A DNA stretch of 64,000 nt from Metaphire vulgaris (lineage: Eukaryota > Annelida > Clitellata > Crassiclitellata > Megascolecidae). Location: NCBI GenBank assembly GCA_018105865.1, contig CM030845.1, forward strand, positions 16,542,776-16,606,775, read 5' to 3'. The notes beneath the pieces are model-generated. The model searched no databases. It was not told the DNA's origin and was given only the letters and a program-made list of their open reading frames with translations. The position numbers and the translations under genes are program-made. Positions 1 to 11,134 of this stretch are shown here, piece by piece; within the stretch, counting starts at the first letter, position 1; the number at the start of each line of letters is the position of its first letter.

Positions 1-428
<428 letters not shown>

Positions 429-667
429 TATGCTGTGGATAACTACATAGAAATTGCCAAAGAAACAAGGCACACTAAACAACAACAGAAATGGACCATC
501 AATTTGACGACTACTCGACTGCGCTCACTTCATAAAGCAAAGACACAATAGATGAATGATTTCGTCCAATGTCCAACATTCATTCATCATAGCAATAAAG
601 AGAAATGATCACCTGTGATTCATGCCATAATACCGATATACCTTCAAACTAAGACTTAAAACCCCTT

Positions 668-1190
<523 letters not shown>

Positions 1191-1319
1191 AGAGGCTTTT
1201 TCTCCGTAGTCTCCTCGCTGTTTTCCACTCTGACTGGTCTCTGGAACTGATCACGTCTTTCACAGATGTATTTTGAGTATCATTGATTGGTATCTTGGAG
1301 TATTAGAACTAAAGTATCA

Positions 1320-1443
1320 TTTTATTATTATTATTATGATTATTATTATTATTATTGTATTGACAATGGGTTTCACATAAGCTGAACAAGCTGACTGCCT
1401 CCTGAACCACTTCAACCCTTGTTTTCTATTATTGTTATTATTA

Positions 1444-1497
<54 letters not shown>
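1320..1497. repeat. Two (TTA)n tracts
   Basis: TTA/ATT repeats at about 1320-1357 and 1425-1497, separated by ordinary sequence. No gene seen. Confidence 0.9.
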
Positions 1498-1498
<1 letters not shown>

Positions 1499-1602
1499 AA
1501 TGATATGACTATGGCGCTATAAAAGTTCATTACTACTGTTTATAATTATTATTACAACTTAAATCTCAATTATAAAAAATGCATTATTATTAAAACATAA
1601 GG

Positions 1603-1732
1603 TTCTTTCCGGTTATCCGGACCCCAGTAGAGGGATGGTGTAGTTGGTGTTATGGTTAGGGTTATGGTTAGGGTCAGGCTCCCGATCGAAAAGTCAATAC
1701 ACTTCACTGGGGTCCGGATAACGGGAAAGTAC
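1603..1732. mobile_element. Short foldback element (MITE-like)
   Basis: Two arms of about 25 nt face each other: TTTCCGGTTATCCGGACCCC near 1606 and its imperfect reverse complement near 1709-1730. They enclose a short core containing two TTAGGG-like units. No coding capacity. Confidence 0.7.
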
Positions 1733-1846
1733 CAAACTTAAATATCAACATACCTGTGAGCCAGCAAAGTAAGTAAGTATAATCTCGTGACTTCTATAGT
1801 GCAAAGTTAGAAGCAATGGAAAAGGGTCTTTCACTACATTTGTGTC

Positions 1847-1849
<3 letters not shown>

Positions 1850-1877
<28 letters not shown>

Positions 1878-1885
1878 ACGACGAC

Positions 1886-1936
<51 letters not shown>

Positions 1937-1937
1937 A
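1850..1937. repeat. (GAT)n tract
   Basis: GAT/GAC trinucleotide repeat. From here to 2868 the DNA is AT-rich and I see no gene or repeat family. Confidence 0.95.
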
Positions 1938-3217
1938 AAACTGCTTTTAAAATATATTCCAACTAATTATCTCAACTGAAAAGTTCAGATTCAACTTCAA
2001 TTTTCGCAAGAAAATACAAATTGAGCTAAACGAAACTCACTTATCGAAACGGAAACTCGAAAGATTCGTTTTCTTTGTAAGTTTTCCTGTTTAATTTCAC
2101 GGTTAAATAACTTTTAATCGCTAAAATCCGCTGTAAAAAAATAAATCAGAACCGGATTTACAATGTAGTTGAACCGTTGAATGTACAACACATCGGCTTC
2201 TAGTTTCCACGCTGAAATCCGGGAGTTGACTGCTTAAATATATGGGAGAATCTTATGGATTTTAAGTGTTAGAATAAAGGAACTTCTACAAATTGAAGAA
2301 AAATAAGTAGACCCTTAAAAATATTTTTGCGACCTCATACAATATTCGCAGAAGTTTAAATATAAGCTTTTTCTGTCCGGGTGCTTGGTCTATAATTATT
2401 TGAAAATATTGTGTTAAAATATCTTAAAATTTTTAAAACCAAAAGCTTTTATAATTTTAGCAAATCAGACAAATTACATTCAGCATAAATAATAAATCTA
2501 TGAGTGAAAATTACACAGAGAAAAAGTTAATTTTAACCAAACTTAATTGTAAGGTAATCCGCTTTAAGTTCAGGAGATCTCGTGGAAATCCAGTAGCAGC
2601 TTGTATATAGGCTACTAGATTAACATAGCGTGCACAATCTTTGTCTGCATTCCGCAATTTGTTCACAGAGCAAAGAGCAAGCACACAGACAAAAGACCTC
2701 CTCATTCTATTTATTTTGCGTCTTTTTATTTGTTCATTTAGCATATGATCTTCTAATTCGTGTTTTATAAGCACCTTTAAAGTGATTATTAATAAAGTGT
2801 TAAAATACCCATTCTACACCTTAGCCTTAGTTTAAAACTTTAAATGTAGGTTATAGGGCCTATGCATGGGGCTGTCAATTAATTGCGTCAACAATTTAGG
2901 GGGGGGTTTGAAAAGTTTGACAGTTGTTGACGGGGGGGTCAAGAGAAGTTGACGTCAACAATTTCACTTTTTACAAATAATCAAAAAATAGGAAATGTCA
3001 TAGAATACTACTTATAACAATGGAAAAAGCATGGCAAAAAAGGTCATCACCGCCACATTTTGACGTATACACTCGATGAGCAAAAAAGGGGGAAATGGTC
3101 ATCACCGCAAAAAATAATAACCTTGTTATTAGGACCTGTCATTGATTTGGGAGGGGGTCAAAAGTTTTTGCCATAATTATAGGGGTGACTGAAAGTTGAC
3201 AGTTGTTGACAAGGAGT

Positions 3218-4509
3218 CAGTGGCGTAACCACGCCCGGGCAATTACGGACAATGCCCGGGTTACTTTGCTTTTCTGCCCGGGTTGAAAAAATTCCGGGTT
3301 GAAAAAATTAAAAATTATGCCTTTAATTTTTGGTTTTGCTTAATTTTGCACCGCCATGCACGTCGTTGCAATACTATGTTAACATAGTCACTACGCTCTC
3401 TTCGAAACGTGTTTCACAGGCATCAGCTAGAAGTGCAGTAATTACTACAGTCATTGTGTTTGGCTGGTCTATGTATCTACGTGACATATCGAATTTCAGT
3501 TACGGTGGTAATCGCCTGTCCGTATGTATCATTTCTTCCCTCTGCATCTTCCTCTACTGAATTTGACTCAGAAACTCTATTTAAAGTGATAATTGGGGCG
3601 TACGACGTACGGGCGTCGCCGATGCTGAAGATTTATGAGTTGGTGACTGATAGGCAGTGATTGCAGGGATAGCAGATAGCTGAAGCAGGGACATCTGAAA
3701 TCTCTTTGACCTGTGCGTGCTACGAATGTGTTCGGAATAGGCTACTAATCTTAGAAGCAAAATGGCAGCTGCTTTGAGATTTGACCTTCTTCACCCGTTT
3801 CCCTGCTAAAATTCCTTGATTGTTATTGTTATTGTTCATGACAATGGCAAAAATCAAGGGCGTATACATGTAATGTACAGTGTATAATGCCATCCGAGCA
3901 AGCGGTTGTGCTTTACTAGTAGAGGTTTGTACGGTTTATTACAAGTTCGCGCCAAGAATGAATATATTGTTTTACTCACAATCTCGCGTTTAGTCGGATG
4001 TTTCAAGACATGCTTTCTCGTATTGCTTTGACTTCAGGGTAGCTTCGTTTATCGGCAATTAGTTAAAGTTATATTTATCTATTAAAACTATAATTAGTCA
4101 TTAACTCAGAGTCATTTATAATTTAATATAATTGGATGCTTACTTGGTTATAGGCCCCCTATTTATACACTTTTCGTTATTTGATTCTGACAATTCCAAA
4201 GTTTAGTTTAGCTGTTTTATGTCGCTTTGTTGTCCTTATGACCTGCATATGTGAAACTTGAACTTCCTCAAAGTAAACTGACCGATTGATGTCTATTGTT
4301 AAGTTTCCCATGTTAATTTTTTAAAATGATTTTTTTGTTGAGGTGGGGCTGTCCATAATCTACGCAAAAATGGGGAGGGTTTGAACAGTTTGACAGGTGT
4401 TGATAAGGGGAGGGGTCAAAATTCGCCAAAAATTGTGTAGGCCTACGTAATTTACGGACACCCCTTGGCCAGCTGCCCGGGTTACATTTTGAGTCTGGTT
4501 ACGCCACTG
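3218..4509. mobile_element. hAT-type nonautonomous element, ~1.29 kb
   Basis: Ends CAGTGGCGTAACCACGCCC and GGTTACGCCACTG are inverted repeats. They are flanked by the 8-bp direct repeat acaaggag (one extra base lies next to the left end). CAGTGGCG ends plus an 8-bp target duplication are characteristic of the hAT superfamily. I cannot recognise transposase in the interior, which has only short frames. It sits inside another MITE and itself contains the small element at 4345-4464. Confidence 0.75.
4345..4464. mobile_element. 119-bp inverted-repeat MITE nested in the hAT element
   Basis: GGGGCTGTCCATAATCTACG at the left and CGTAATTTACGGACACCCC at the right form imperfect inverted ends. It is the innermost of three nested elements. 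Confidence 0.65.
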
Positions 4510-4785
4510 ACAAGGAGGGGTCAAAATTTGCCCAAAAATTGACATAATTAATGCACAGCCCCTATAATGAACCCTTTCTGCCACCAAACAATTTATTATA
4601 TATTGAAACTGCATGAGGTTACTTTTTGAGAGGCAGTCCAAATGTGGGAATTTCTCCCACCCTAATTGTAGGCCTACGCCCAAAGGCGTCGATCCACTTG
4701 GAATATTAGGGGGGCCCAAACCTCCGAAGTTAGGTACATGAAAAGTTGATGCTGTCATTTCTCGTTGTCCTGGTCACTCACGACT

Positions 4786-4789
<4 letters not shown>

Positions 4790-4826
<37 letters not shown>

Positions 4827-4884
4827 TATATATATACACTATATATATATATATATTATATATATATATATATACATACATACA
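4790..4884. repeat. (TA)n tract
   Basis: TA dinucleotide repeat with short ACAC interruptions. The stretch 4885-6510 after it contains AT-rich single-copy-looking sequence and a G-rich patch near 6055-6125; no gene is seen. Confidence 0.93.
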
Positions 4885-6510
4885 CACAGGGTGTAGACCC
4901 TATACATAAAGCTCTATAGAAATTAACAAGATTTTACTTAATTACTTACTTTGTTTATATCAGGAAGTGATATAAATTCAGCCATAATTTTTAGTTACTT
5001 TTGGGTTTGTTCAATAATTTACTTTCAATTAAGCTATTTAATGTTTATAAAGGCAAAAATTCATAGTTCTGCAGTCTGCACCACTAAAAATTATTGCTGA
5101 CCAATCATATTAAAACGTAGGCACATATAGGCCTACTGTACCTTACCTGCTTGAGTAGTCTATCTCGTAATCTCATTTAGAGTGTTGAGTCCAAGATGCA
5201 GAGCAAAATGAAAAGTTTGACAAATAAAAGAGTCCAGGTTTCGCGGGTAACATCTTAAATGATATTGCATTGTCGCTTACGAGACATTATTAAATTTTTA
5301 TTATCCACTACTCGGATTTAGACGTCTAAACAGTTAACTGTCTAGTTCAAGCAAGAGAAATGTCTTAAATGCAGTCAGATGACTCAGTTCCCGTAATCTC
5401 CATAAAATTTAGACGCTTTACCGGTGATTTCGACAAACCCATACGATTTATCTAAACTTCTAAAGAGTTAAACGCCATTCTCTCAGCAGGGTGGCGTAGT
5501 TATCCCCCTCCCCATGTTACTAACGCAGCAAGGCTGTTGTACAGCCGTCAACCAAGACTGTTGGTATTTAATTGCCTTGGCCGTCAACTATCTAAATCTA
5601 GTGAATTCGGCTCAAAAGCATCTTGACATCGTTCCCATGATGACCGTTAAGTGACATGAAAGTTTACACTTAGGGTCAATCAACCAGAGACCAGGTTCCT
5701 ACAGTCGGACTGCTTGTTCGTCCCCAATGGATTAATTATCAGGTTTAAAAGGTTCACATTTGTAGGTAATCTGGATAAACGCAGTCACGGTACTTCAGTG
5801 ACTTGAGTGTCAAACCAGGGACATCTGGTCAAACTATTGAGCAAACGTTATAGGGCCTACATGTTGGAGTGGGGCAACACATGATGAACAAATGCTGAGC
5901 CCACTCTAAATCAATGGAGAGAATCGGGCCCCCGTGGATCGTCATTTCTGAACCGAAACTCCAAAAACATGAAATTTCAAAAATAGAAATTTCAGGAAGA
6001 GCATGCATTGAGACTGGAAAATGTGTTAACTGGTATATAAAAAGTTGAAATATTGGGGGGGGTCCAACAAGTGCTGGGCCCCCCTGCCCGAATTATTGGG
6101 GGACCCGGGCCCCCCGGGCCCCTTATGGATTGACGCCTATGCCTACGCCTATTTAGGCGCCGTTGAGCGGTTCTTTGTCTATCTTTTTGAGCCTTGGCCA
6201 ATTATGCTGAACAATAATTGTCTCAAAATAAATTAATAATTGTTATTTAACTTATGTTAAAAAAATATTAGAACTTTTATGACTGCCCAATCATCAAAAT
6301 GCTTTTCTTTAAAACTATAGTTTTAAAGAAATAAATAAATATAGACACACTCATAAAAATCAAAGCAGAGTCTCGCCTTAAAGAATGCCACCAATTAATG
6401 CCCACCATAGCCTAAGACTTGCGTGTAAGATATCTTTCTAAAAGCAGAAAGTCATTCATTCCTAAAATGAAAAGTGCACAGCTGTCTAAAAAACAAATTC
6501 TTATCAGAAT

Positions 6511-6853
6511 CAGTGGCGAAGGCCTACCTATGTGGTGTGGCAGGAAGGGCAGATGACATATGGGCGCCACTCTTGAAGGAGGTGCCAAAAACTCTGTGAT
6601 CTTGCTCTCTACTCAGCGTATAAAGAGAAGAAACTGAGAAAACTGACTTTGGGCACGTGATCATAGACCAGTTTGCTAAACTTTGCACCAGTAAAAGTTA
6701 GAAAAGTGCACTTGCAATTTTAACCCCAGCGTCAGTAAAATATTGCGATTTCATTACTAAAGATCTATTAGCCTGGTAATTTAATTTTCTGACCCCATGC
6801 CATGGGCCACGCATGGGCGCCAACTTCCCGCCAAATACTCTAAGTACGCCCCT
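6511..6853. mobile_element. hAT-like MITE, CAGTGGCGAAGG family
   Basis: Starts CAGTGGCGAAGGCCTACC and ends near AGTACGCCCCT. It shares the internal block GACTTTGGGCACGTGATCAT with copies at 9676, 15,084 and 32,183. A clean target duplication is not visible here. Confidence 0.65.
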
Positions 6854-7280
6854 AATGGCCTCATCAAACGAATCATTATTCATTAGGCCTAGTTCTGAAA
6901 ACGCAAAAGAACGCCAACATAAAAGATCATGCAGTTAATTATAAACAATCAACTAATAAAAACACAGATTTATAGCAAGTTTTCAATGCAAAGAAATAAC
7001 ATGATGAGATTGAGAATCTCTGACGACGCAAAAGACGCATTTCCCTGATCGTCAATAAATGCACACGAAAGCCAGCGTTGGGCATTTGTAGTTGCAGCGC
7101 TATAGAAGTCGAGTCACGTGATTGCCTGATTTTGCAATAGCAATACGCTGTACAATACAGCGACAATGATTATGTTGTTCAGTGTCTAACTTGCAAAAGA
7201 AATTATACCAACATTCAATATTGGAAGCAGTCATTTCCAGTTCAACAATTCGTTTTCTTTGCCTGTCAATCAATGACAGA

Positions 7281-7395
7281 TCGAAGGGGCGGAACCAGGG
7301 TCAACGAGGCGGAGTCAGGAACAAAGGGGCGTAGCGAGGATCAAAAGGGCGCAACGATGATCGAAGTGGCGGAGCGAGAATCAGCGTGGCGGAGC
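7281..7395. repeat. ~20-bp GC-box-like minisatellite, about 6 units
   Basis: Six imperfect units of about 20 bp resembling ATCGAAGGGGCGGAACGAGG. Each carries a GGGCGGAG/GGGCGTAG core. No other copy is seen in the window. It lies about 0.8 kb beyond the Grip stop codon. Confidence 0.75.
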
Positions 7396-7635
7396 CATCA
7401 CAAACATTAGGGGTCTACTAAACTTGCTTATCAATATCAACATTGAAAAAACTGGTTTGCCTATGCAGGCCTATGACAAAAATTCCTAACCTTAACGTCC
7501 CTTGTATACAAAACTTTGAAAACTTCCACTCCTCCAATGACTGATGTCATATTTAAGACAGTACTATTCACCTGAGTCGGGCCCTTTATAACTATAGGGC
7601 CTATAGAATAGGCCTAAGCCTATAAGAATAAGCAG

Positions 7636-7700
7636 CTAGGCTACTGCAGTACTACCTCGAAAGCGCTATATAAATTCACGAGATCTCTTACTTACTTGCA
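7636..7700 (+). repeat. LINE-like 3' end with CTTA tail
   Basis: CAGTACTACCTCGAAAGCGCTATATAAATTC followed by cttacttact (arms shortened here). Close copies lie at 38,028-38,105 and, partially, 46,007-46,042; an inverted fragment lies at 1767-1800. A conserved end with a short tandem tail suggests a non-LTR retrotransposon 3' terminus. Confidence 0.55.
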
Positions 7701-7708
7701 GAAATTGC

Positions 7709-7714
7709 TTTATT
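7709..7714 (-). terminator. Candidate Grip polyadenylation signal
   Basis: AATAAA on the minus strand about 500 nt past the Grip stop codon. It would define a 3' UTR of about 0.5 kb that includes the palindrome at 8012-8074. Not the only possible site. Confidence 0.3.
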
Positions 7715-8011
7715 TACAGTCACCTGATGTGCTTACCGTATACAAAAAAGAAAATGATTCCCTCCTTCAATTAAGTCTCTCTCCATATTTAAGGGAATCG
7801 GTTGTCGTGTGTGGAAATAGTGAAGTGAACGCCTCTTTATATTAACGCATATTAGACAATTTGGTTATCAAAAACGTAGCAAGCGAGGTTAAATATTAAA
7901 TAGGATTTTTTATGAAAAAAGTCTCTGATTTTAAGAGCTCTTTTCTCATATAGACCTAGCCTAAGAGAATGGCCATTGCAAATTCTGTCTCCGACATCTA
8001 AAATACACAAG

Positions 8012-8074
8012 AGGCCATCCATATATTACGTGTGCAAAAGTCCCTCAAAGCGTACGTAATATATGGATGGCCCC
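8012..8074. mobile_element. Palindromic MITE in the Grip 3' UTR
   Basis: GGCCATCCATATATTACGT and its inverse ACGTAATATATGGATGGCC flank about 22 nt. The RNA could fold into a near-perfect hairpin. The ends resemble, but are not the same as, those of the ~430-bp MITE family. Confidence 0.8.
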
Positions 8075-8217
8075 TAACACCAAAGCGCCTCTACAACACG
8101 CACACGCTCTGCAGGTCACGTTTTCCCTCAGTTCTCCCTCCGCCGAGCGAGCACAGCAGCGGCGGCGCCTCCTAGGCCGTAGACGAGGGGTCCATCCGGA
8201 ACGCCACTCGCCTTGGC

Positions 8218-8469
8218 TTAGAGTTCCTTGGGACCGTCGTTCCTCGCGTCTGCCATCGCGTCGAGCCCTGCCTGGCGCCGGCCGGGGACCTCGTCCCGCC
8301 GCCCCCGAGGCAGCGTGACCGCCGCCGCCGCCGCCGCCGCGTCGATGTCCTCGTTTGAGCTGCGGACAAGAGGGTTGCGGCTGATAACGAGGTCCACTCG
8401 ATCTCCAGCTCGAGCTATGAGCGGAACGACCTGACAACAGTCGAGATCTCTCGTTCTCACCGAATCAAC
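8218..8469 (-). CDS. Grip: Grip coding exon 19: second half of PDZ7, C-terminus and stop
   Basis: Phase 0 entry after the acceptor at 8471-8470. It begins [20 protein letters not shown] and continues to DLVISRNPL, almost identical to the end of GRIP1 PDZ7. An Ala run and a short basic tail end in KEL before TAA at 8220-8218. It contributes 83 residues. The tail lacks the conserved vertebrate C-terminal sequence. The region is GC-rich, so overlapping frames on the other strand are shadows. Confidence 0.92.
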   Translation of the reverse strand, partial: VDSVRTRDLDCCQVVPLIARAGDRVDLVISRNPLVRSSNEDIDAAAAAAAVTLPRGRRDEVPGRRQAGLDAMADARNDGPKEL

Positions 8470-8771
8470 CTAAAAGAAAGCCACGTACTGTAGGCTCTTC
8501 TAGCATAATTAAGACAGAGCTACTCAAATGACGGACTGACATACACTGCGGTCTACTATGAATAAGATCCAGATCAAGGCGGTAAGATGATCAGTTAGAA
8601 CAGCGGGGAGCAATCCACGGCGGATAAGACAAATCAAACAGGTATGTTTTAAGACCGGATCTGAAAGATGATAAATTGTTAGTTAAACGAAGTGATATTG
8701 GTAATGAATTCCGAAGCCTGGGCCGCACACTTGCGTAGACATAGATAGGGGCCTACTGTATTAGGCCTACC

Positions 8772-8998
8772 AGTGGCGTCGCTAGGGTTGGTGTCACCCA
8801 GTGCGGTAAAATCGTGGTGTCACCCATTTCATTTTCAAATACTGTGACAAGCAAAAAAAGTCATCCTTGTCCGTGACAAGCAAAAAAAGGTAATCCTTGT
8901 CCGTGACAAGCAAAAAAAGGTCATCCTTGTTTGGTGTCACCCCCTAGATGGTGTCACCCGGTGCGGTCCGCACCCCCGCACCCCTTCTCGACGCCACT
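8772..8998. mobile_element. hAT-like MITE in Grip intron 18
   Basis: CAGTGGCGTCGCTAGGG and CTCGACGCCACTG are inverted ends. The interior has three tandem copies of a unit containing GTGACAAGCAAAAAAAG. No exact target duplication is visible. Confidence 0.7.
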
Positions 8999-9008
8999 GT
9001 GTATTACT

Positions 9009-9290
9009 ATTAGACCGTAGAATAAAGTATTGTAGAAGAAGTGAGTACAGTAACTGAATGAGGCATTTGTGACACACTGCATACTCCAAAGCTTCGTTGT
9101 TATTTATAGACAAGAAGACAAATGAGAAGAACACAGGAACAAAGATACTGGAAGACAAGAGGACAAAGAATGAGATTACACAGCAAGACCATAATGTCAA
9201 TGAATGGATGTGTGGAACATAGTGGTTCTTCTCACACACAGGGCAGATCCTACTCAACCACTCTAAAACTCTGTTATTATTAGTATTATA
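9009..9290 (+). repeat. Dispersed repeat C, copy 1
   Basis: A ~270-bp element with blocks GTAGAAGAAGTGAGTACAG, TTTATAGACAAGAAGACAAA and CACACAGGGCAGATCCTACT. It ends in CACTCTAAAACTCTG followed by a short TTA run. Copies lie at 23,288, 38,752, 20,203 (inverted) and 61,600 (inverted). Confidence 0.8.
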
Positions 9291-9675
9291 ATTTAATATA
9301 CGAATCAAAATTGCATTAGTCAAATTCTCGGCTGGCCAAAGTACTGCATTGCATAATCTCCTGCTTTTCATTGAACCTCATCATAATTAACAGATGAGTC
9401 AATTACATAAGACGTTTTGCTGCAGGAAGGTGGCTTAAAATTATGATTCTGTTTAAATAATGCTTTCTGGATATAATGAAGGATGTGCGCTGTTGTGTTA
9501 AAGAACATTAAAATTCGTGTTCAACTGTACTGGAGGCAATAGAATTACTACTAAACCATATCCTTAAAATTTTCTTTGTCGACTGAAAATTGTTGTAAAT
9601 AGATGTGTAAATGATTCATGCAGTGTATCTCCCAACCAAATGCAAAGTCATTACTCTGAAGATTCGAGGTCTCAC

Positions 9676-9992
9676 AGTGGCGCACCTAGGCTGTGACAGG
9701 TAGGGGGGCAGATACCCTGGGCGCCACTCTTGAAGGAGGTGCCAAAAACTCTGTGATCTTGCTCTCTACTCAGCGTATAAAGCGAAGAAACTGAGAAAAC
9801 TGACTTTGGGCACGTGATCATAGACCAGTTTGCATCAGTAAAAGCAAGAAAAGTGCATCTGTAGTTTTAATCTCGTATAAGCAAAATATCATGATTTGTT
9901 AATTTAAAGACTTGTTAACCTGTTAATTTACTATTCTGACCGCGTCTGCGCCATGGGCTCCAAATACCCTGCATGCATGGGTACGCATTAAT
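9676..9992. mobile_element. hAT-like MITE, CAGTGGCGCACC family
   Basis: Starts CAGTGGCGCACCTAGG and ends near ATGGGTACGCATT. Its internal block ACTTTGGGCACGTGATCATA is nearly identical to the copy at 6511. The right end is degenerate. Confidence 0.65.
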
Positions 9993-10051
9993 TGCCAGAT
10001 GTTTCTACACCAATTAGAAATACCCCTCCCCCACCCAACCCACCCACCCAC

Positions 10052-10704
10052 CTGAAGAAGTCGGTCGTAGGGTCGGAGTGCGTCGGCCGCGGGGCCTCGG
10101 GGCTTAACGGCCCCCACGTAGACGCCCTTTTCGAAGACTCCGTCGCAGAGACTGAAGCCAAAGTCATTGGAGTCGGATCTCTTGAAGAGAGTCACTTTCG
10201 TCAGTTCTATCGGCGTCGGAGTGAAGATGTTCTGCAGCTGTTCCTCCACCTCCTTCAGGTGGATGTCTGCCGTGACGCAGCCGCCGCTGTCATCTGGCGC
10301 CTCCTCCGTCGTCGGGTAGGGGGGCCTTCTCCTCGGTTCCGCCTCATCAACGGTGACGTACCCGGCGTCGATGGCAGTAGTCGAGTGGCAGTCGCTGGTG
10401 GTGTCGGCGATGACCTCCGTGATGTCGGGAAGGTCGCTGAAGCTGTCGAGCCCAGGTGCGGCGGCGGCGGCGCTCAGGTGGTCGAGGTCGTCTACCTGCC
10501 GGGACCACTCGTCCTCTCCTCCTCTTCCTCCTCCTCCTCCGCTGCTGCTGCAGCAGCTGGGAGGAACGCTGGCTGAGGTCACAGTGACAAAGTCCCAGGA
10601 GGTGATGGCGTCCCTCTCCCTCCGGCCCTCCTTTGACTTCGTTGTCTTTTCACCAGATTCATCGCTGATGTTGCTGACCTTCCTTTCACCATTTTCACTC
10701 GATC
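10052..10704 (-). CDS. Grip: Grip coding exon 18: PDZ6-PDZ7 linker and first half of PDZ7
   Basis: 653 nt, phase 1 in and phase 0 out (CAG|gtgggt). The first ~165 residues are Ser/Asp/Glu-rich with no domain, matching the long disordered linker before PDZ7 in GRIP. Then TPTPIELTKVTLFKRSDS starts PDZ7, with loop FGFSL and the strand EKGVYVGAV, and the exon stops at PYDRLLQ. Vertebrate GRIP1 has the corresponding TPVELHKVTLYK at this place. A Gly run and a Ser-Cys-rich patch are near the start. Confidence 0.9.
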
Positions 10705-10769
10705 CTATGAGAAAAAGAAGAGAATTAGTTCATAAAACTAACTCTGTATCATTTACAATATCACATGTA

Positions 10770-11006
10770 CAGTGGCGAATCTAGAGGGGACACAGGGGCA
10801 CGTGCTTTCCCAAGCAAACTCACAAATGTTGTTGGCAAATGTCTCATCATGATGAAAGGTTGAAAAGACCTTTCATCTTTCATCATGATGAAAGGGCCAA
10901 TAATAAATAAGCACATGTTGTCTTTTCTTCTCTTTTAAGCACTTTGGAAGGGGGAGATCAGGGGACATGATGTGGCCCTCAAATTCAATTCCTGTATCCG
11001 CCCCTG
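10770..11006. mobile_element. hAT-like MITE in Grip intron 17
   Basis: CAGTGGCGAATCTAGAGGGG and TGTATCCGCCCCTG are inverted ends. The interior contains a hairpin around CTTTCATCATGATGAAAG. Confidence 0.6.
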
Positions 11007-11086
11007 AGTGAGTAGTCCTAAAAGTAGCTGGACATTGACAATGATAAACAATGAAAATGACGCTTGGAAATAAGCTTTGTGCCACA

Positions 11087-11090
<4 letters not shown>

Positions 11091-11133
<43 letters not shown>

Positions 11134-11134
11134 G
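11091..11134. repeat. (TAAA)n tract
   Basis: Tetranucleotide repeat in Grip intron 17. Between it and 12,949 I see only AT-rich intron sequence and a possible 30-nt microexon described under findings. Confidence 0.95.

Larger units (their letters stand above)
2869..4563. mobile_element. Inverted-repeat MITE split by nested insertions
   Basis: The left end starts GGGGCTGTCAATTAATTGCG and the right end finishes with AATTAATGCACAGCCCC, its imperfect inverse. The left half contains TTGACGTCAACAATTTCAC, also present in copies at 21,152 and 44,740. The element is interrupted at 3218-4509 by a hAT-like element. Only the outer parts (2869-3217 and 4510-4563) belong to this family. Confidence 0.75.

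Noticed and set aside
1640..1680. Telomere-like TTAGGG units
   Set aside because: Only two units inside a foldback element; not a telomeric array.
8045..8437. Overlapping Arg/Ala-rich frames on both strands
   Set aside because: Shadows of Grip exon 19, which is GC-rich and homologous in one frame only.
8830..8930. CRISPR-like direct repeats GACAAGCAAAAAAAGG
   Set aside because: Part of a hAT MITE in an animal intron; spacers are not unique.
9992..10784. Plus-strand frames of 143 and 194 residues
   Set aside because: Antisense to Grip exon 18; no homology.
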